64,000 nucleotides of DNA from positions 2,607,501 through 2,671,500 of the forward strand of contig WPIO01000020.1 of the NCBI GenBank assembly GCA_009760855.2. Direction: 5' to 3'. Below the pieces are notes generated by a model that was not told the DNA's origin, did no database searches, and saw nothing but the letters and a program-made list of their open reading frames with translations. Position numbers and translations under genes: made by a program. Shown here piece after piece: positions 62,341 to 64,000 of the stretch; positions within the stretch are counted from its first letter, which is position 1; every line of letters starts with the position of its first letter. The DNA comes from Cristatella mucedo. Taxonomy: Eukaryota; Bryozoa; Phylactolaemata; Cristatellidae.

Positions 62341-64000
62341 TACAATGCAATTCGCAAATCTCCGACTGATCCGTCAGACAACAGGCGATCAGCCCATGCC
62401 CGGCACAAATTGTCTACCACTGGCTTCAGCAACTGCACCGATCTCTAAGCCTTGCCGAGCTTGTGTGGAACTTCGCGGGACACGATGGCTATGGTAGTAG
62501 TCAAACCAAGGGTCAGACGGGTGGCAATGATGCACTAATAGTAAGGCCGACGGCAAAGTTGTGCAAAGCATCGCCCATCATCAGTACCAGTACCATCGGT
62601 GAAATATTGCAGCTATGAGCTGCAGTGCCTTAAATTCAGTGCCGATTGGCATGAATGAAATGTGATCGCTGGTAAGTGCAGTCTCTGCTAAACTGCATGC
62701 AGTCTTTGATACTGCTCTGTATCTCTTAAAATGCTGCAGGCATTTGTACTTATAGTGGAAGTACGCGCCAAGAGCTTTGGAAACACAAGTCTTAGTCAAC
62801 AGCAGTGGGGGTCTGGTTGTCGGTATAGTTCAGGAATCTAGTTTGAAGTCTTGGTCCTGGAAAGCAAAAGATTCAGGCAGGTAGCTTGTTCTAAGGCAAA
62901 CCAATTCTTACTCTGAGTCACCCAATAAGTCTTCAGGGGAATAGTATTTAAATGCATCAAGTCGGCTAAGAATTGCTACATCATCTGTTCACAGCAAGCA
63001 CACAATTACGTGTCTTATGAGCCTGGCTCGGATGCGCTGCAGACGTCAGCACCAGAAAACACTTTAAGCCCACCGTTAAAAGCAGCAGAGCATCTGTGGC
63101 TCAATGGCAATCAGCTTCAGCCAAAGATTGCATTTTCTTACACTGCTAGAGGGGAAGGTGTTCACCGTGTGTTGCTTGTTCAACAGAAGCCGTTGGATCT
63201 GGTGCATCTTAACTAAAGGTATGCCCCCAAAAAATATCTCATACCATGGCCAGGATGGAGCATGGCTCTTCAGCACCCTCACCTACGACGTCCTACGCTG
63301 TAACTATGACCCATTTGAGCACAATGGCCGGGCATTCTGCTTACTATCTACCGACTGCAAGGCAGCACCAGCAGCAGACAGCCTGTGTCGCTTCAAGCAC
63401 GGCAGCAAGATCAACCAACGCCCGGAAAACAATAAGGGAGCCCATTCACACCAGTCCAGAGGTCTGCAAGTAGGCAAGAGTCACCTATCAAGCGCCAGCT
63501 GAATATATAAATGCAAAACGGACGATCCTATCTCCAACAGCAGCATTAGGAAAAAAGCTTCAACAAGGTACAGAGAGAAAACATGATTTCTGCTCTTCAG
63601 GTGATCAAGATGATGCCAATGGCCAATCATCATTGCATGCTTGACAACAGGAGTAGCAGACCCACAGTTATTCGCCAAGAGCATGAACTGCATATTTATT
63701 GTCCAACATACGGTCGGCCAACATATCACTATCGAAGGCTCAGGCTGTTATTTTCTCTTTATTGTTAAAAGGGAGCTCGCGATGGTCTTTTGAATTAGGG
63801 CTACACACATTATCAAATTTTCTTGCACTTTCAGTTGCACGCTCTACATTCAGTTGCACGCTCTACATTTCGGGTATCTTCCGTGATAGTGCTGATAGGA
63901 GTTCTGGCCACTGCCGAAGCAGAATCCCGTGCTTGCCTGTGTGCACACACACGCTTGAGAGCACATGTATATGTGTGTTTGCTAGCTGCTTGGATACTGC
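62341..64000. other. Unassigned right end of the window
   Basis: Several short frames (for example 63104-63502) without known domains. A 19-bp unit, TCAGTTGCACGCTCTACAT, is tandemly duplicated at 63831-63868. Confidence 0.5.

Overview
This looks like a 64 kb piece of nuclear genome from an intron-rich invertebrate animal. The evidence is one protein-coding gene split into at least 13 small exons with GT..AG introns, many tRNA-headed SINEs, non-LTR retrotransposons of CR1/L2-like type, Ty3-like LTR retrotransposons and long dinucleotide microsatellites. I see no bacterial operons, rRNA genes or CRISPR arrays. The phylum cannot be fixed from the sequence. Most of the short open reading frames are chance frames or retroelement fragments.

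The one gene I can assemble with confidence is a ZIP-family (SLC39, LIV-1 subfamily, ZIP4/ZIP12-like) zinc transporter on the + strand, 25145-58849. The 13 exons total 1833 nt and predict 610 residues. Every junction agrees in reading phase and the frame stays open throughout. The product has a signal peptide, a cysteine-bearing extracellular domain, eight membrane spans, a His-rich cytosolic loop and the metal-site motifs HNCADG and HEVPHE. Intron 1 is 15.3 kb. The introns are loaded with retroelement debris, and two acceptor sites lie close to LINE remnants.

Left flank (1-25 kb): LINE-A fragments; a 5'-truncated Ty3-like LTR retrotransposon on the - strand (1461-5117) with gag zinc knuckles, protease, RT, RNase H and integrase, broken by one in-frame stop and frameshifts; a striking large inverted repeat (arms 12603-14038 and 14414-15850, 375-bp spacer) in which two LINE-A copies point at each other; and a nested composite (about 16060-20200) in which a LINE is interrupted by a possible small DNA element and by a second LTR element that keeps a gag-like reading frame. 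A third related LTR remnant lies at about 23813-24240.

Right flank (58.85-64 kb): a LINE-A 3' end carrying a copied piece of a ZIP intron, a SINE, a LINE-B copy and unassigned DNA.

The repeat families are linked. LINE-A and one SINE family (SINE-2) share the same 3' end, a conserved stem-loop followed by an A/T-rich tail, as expected when a SINE borrows a LINE's reverse transcriptase. The names LINE-A, LINE-B, SINE-1 and SINE-2 are mine. Two intronic remnants belong to an uncharacterised multicopy animal protein family that I recognise by its signature but cannot assign a function.
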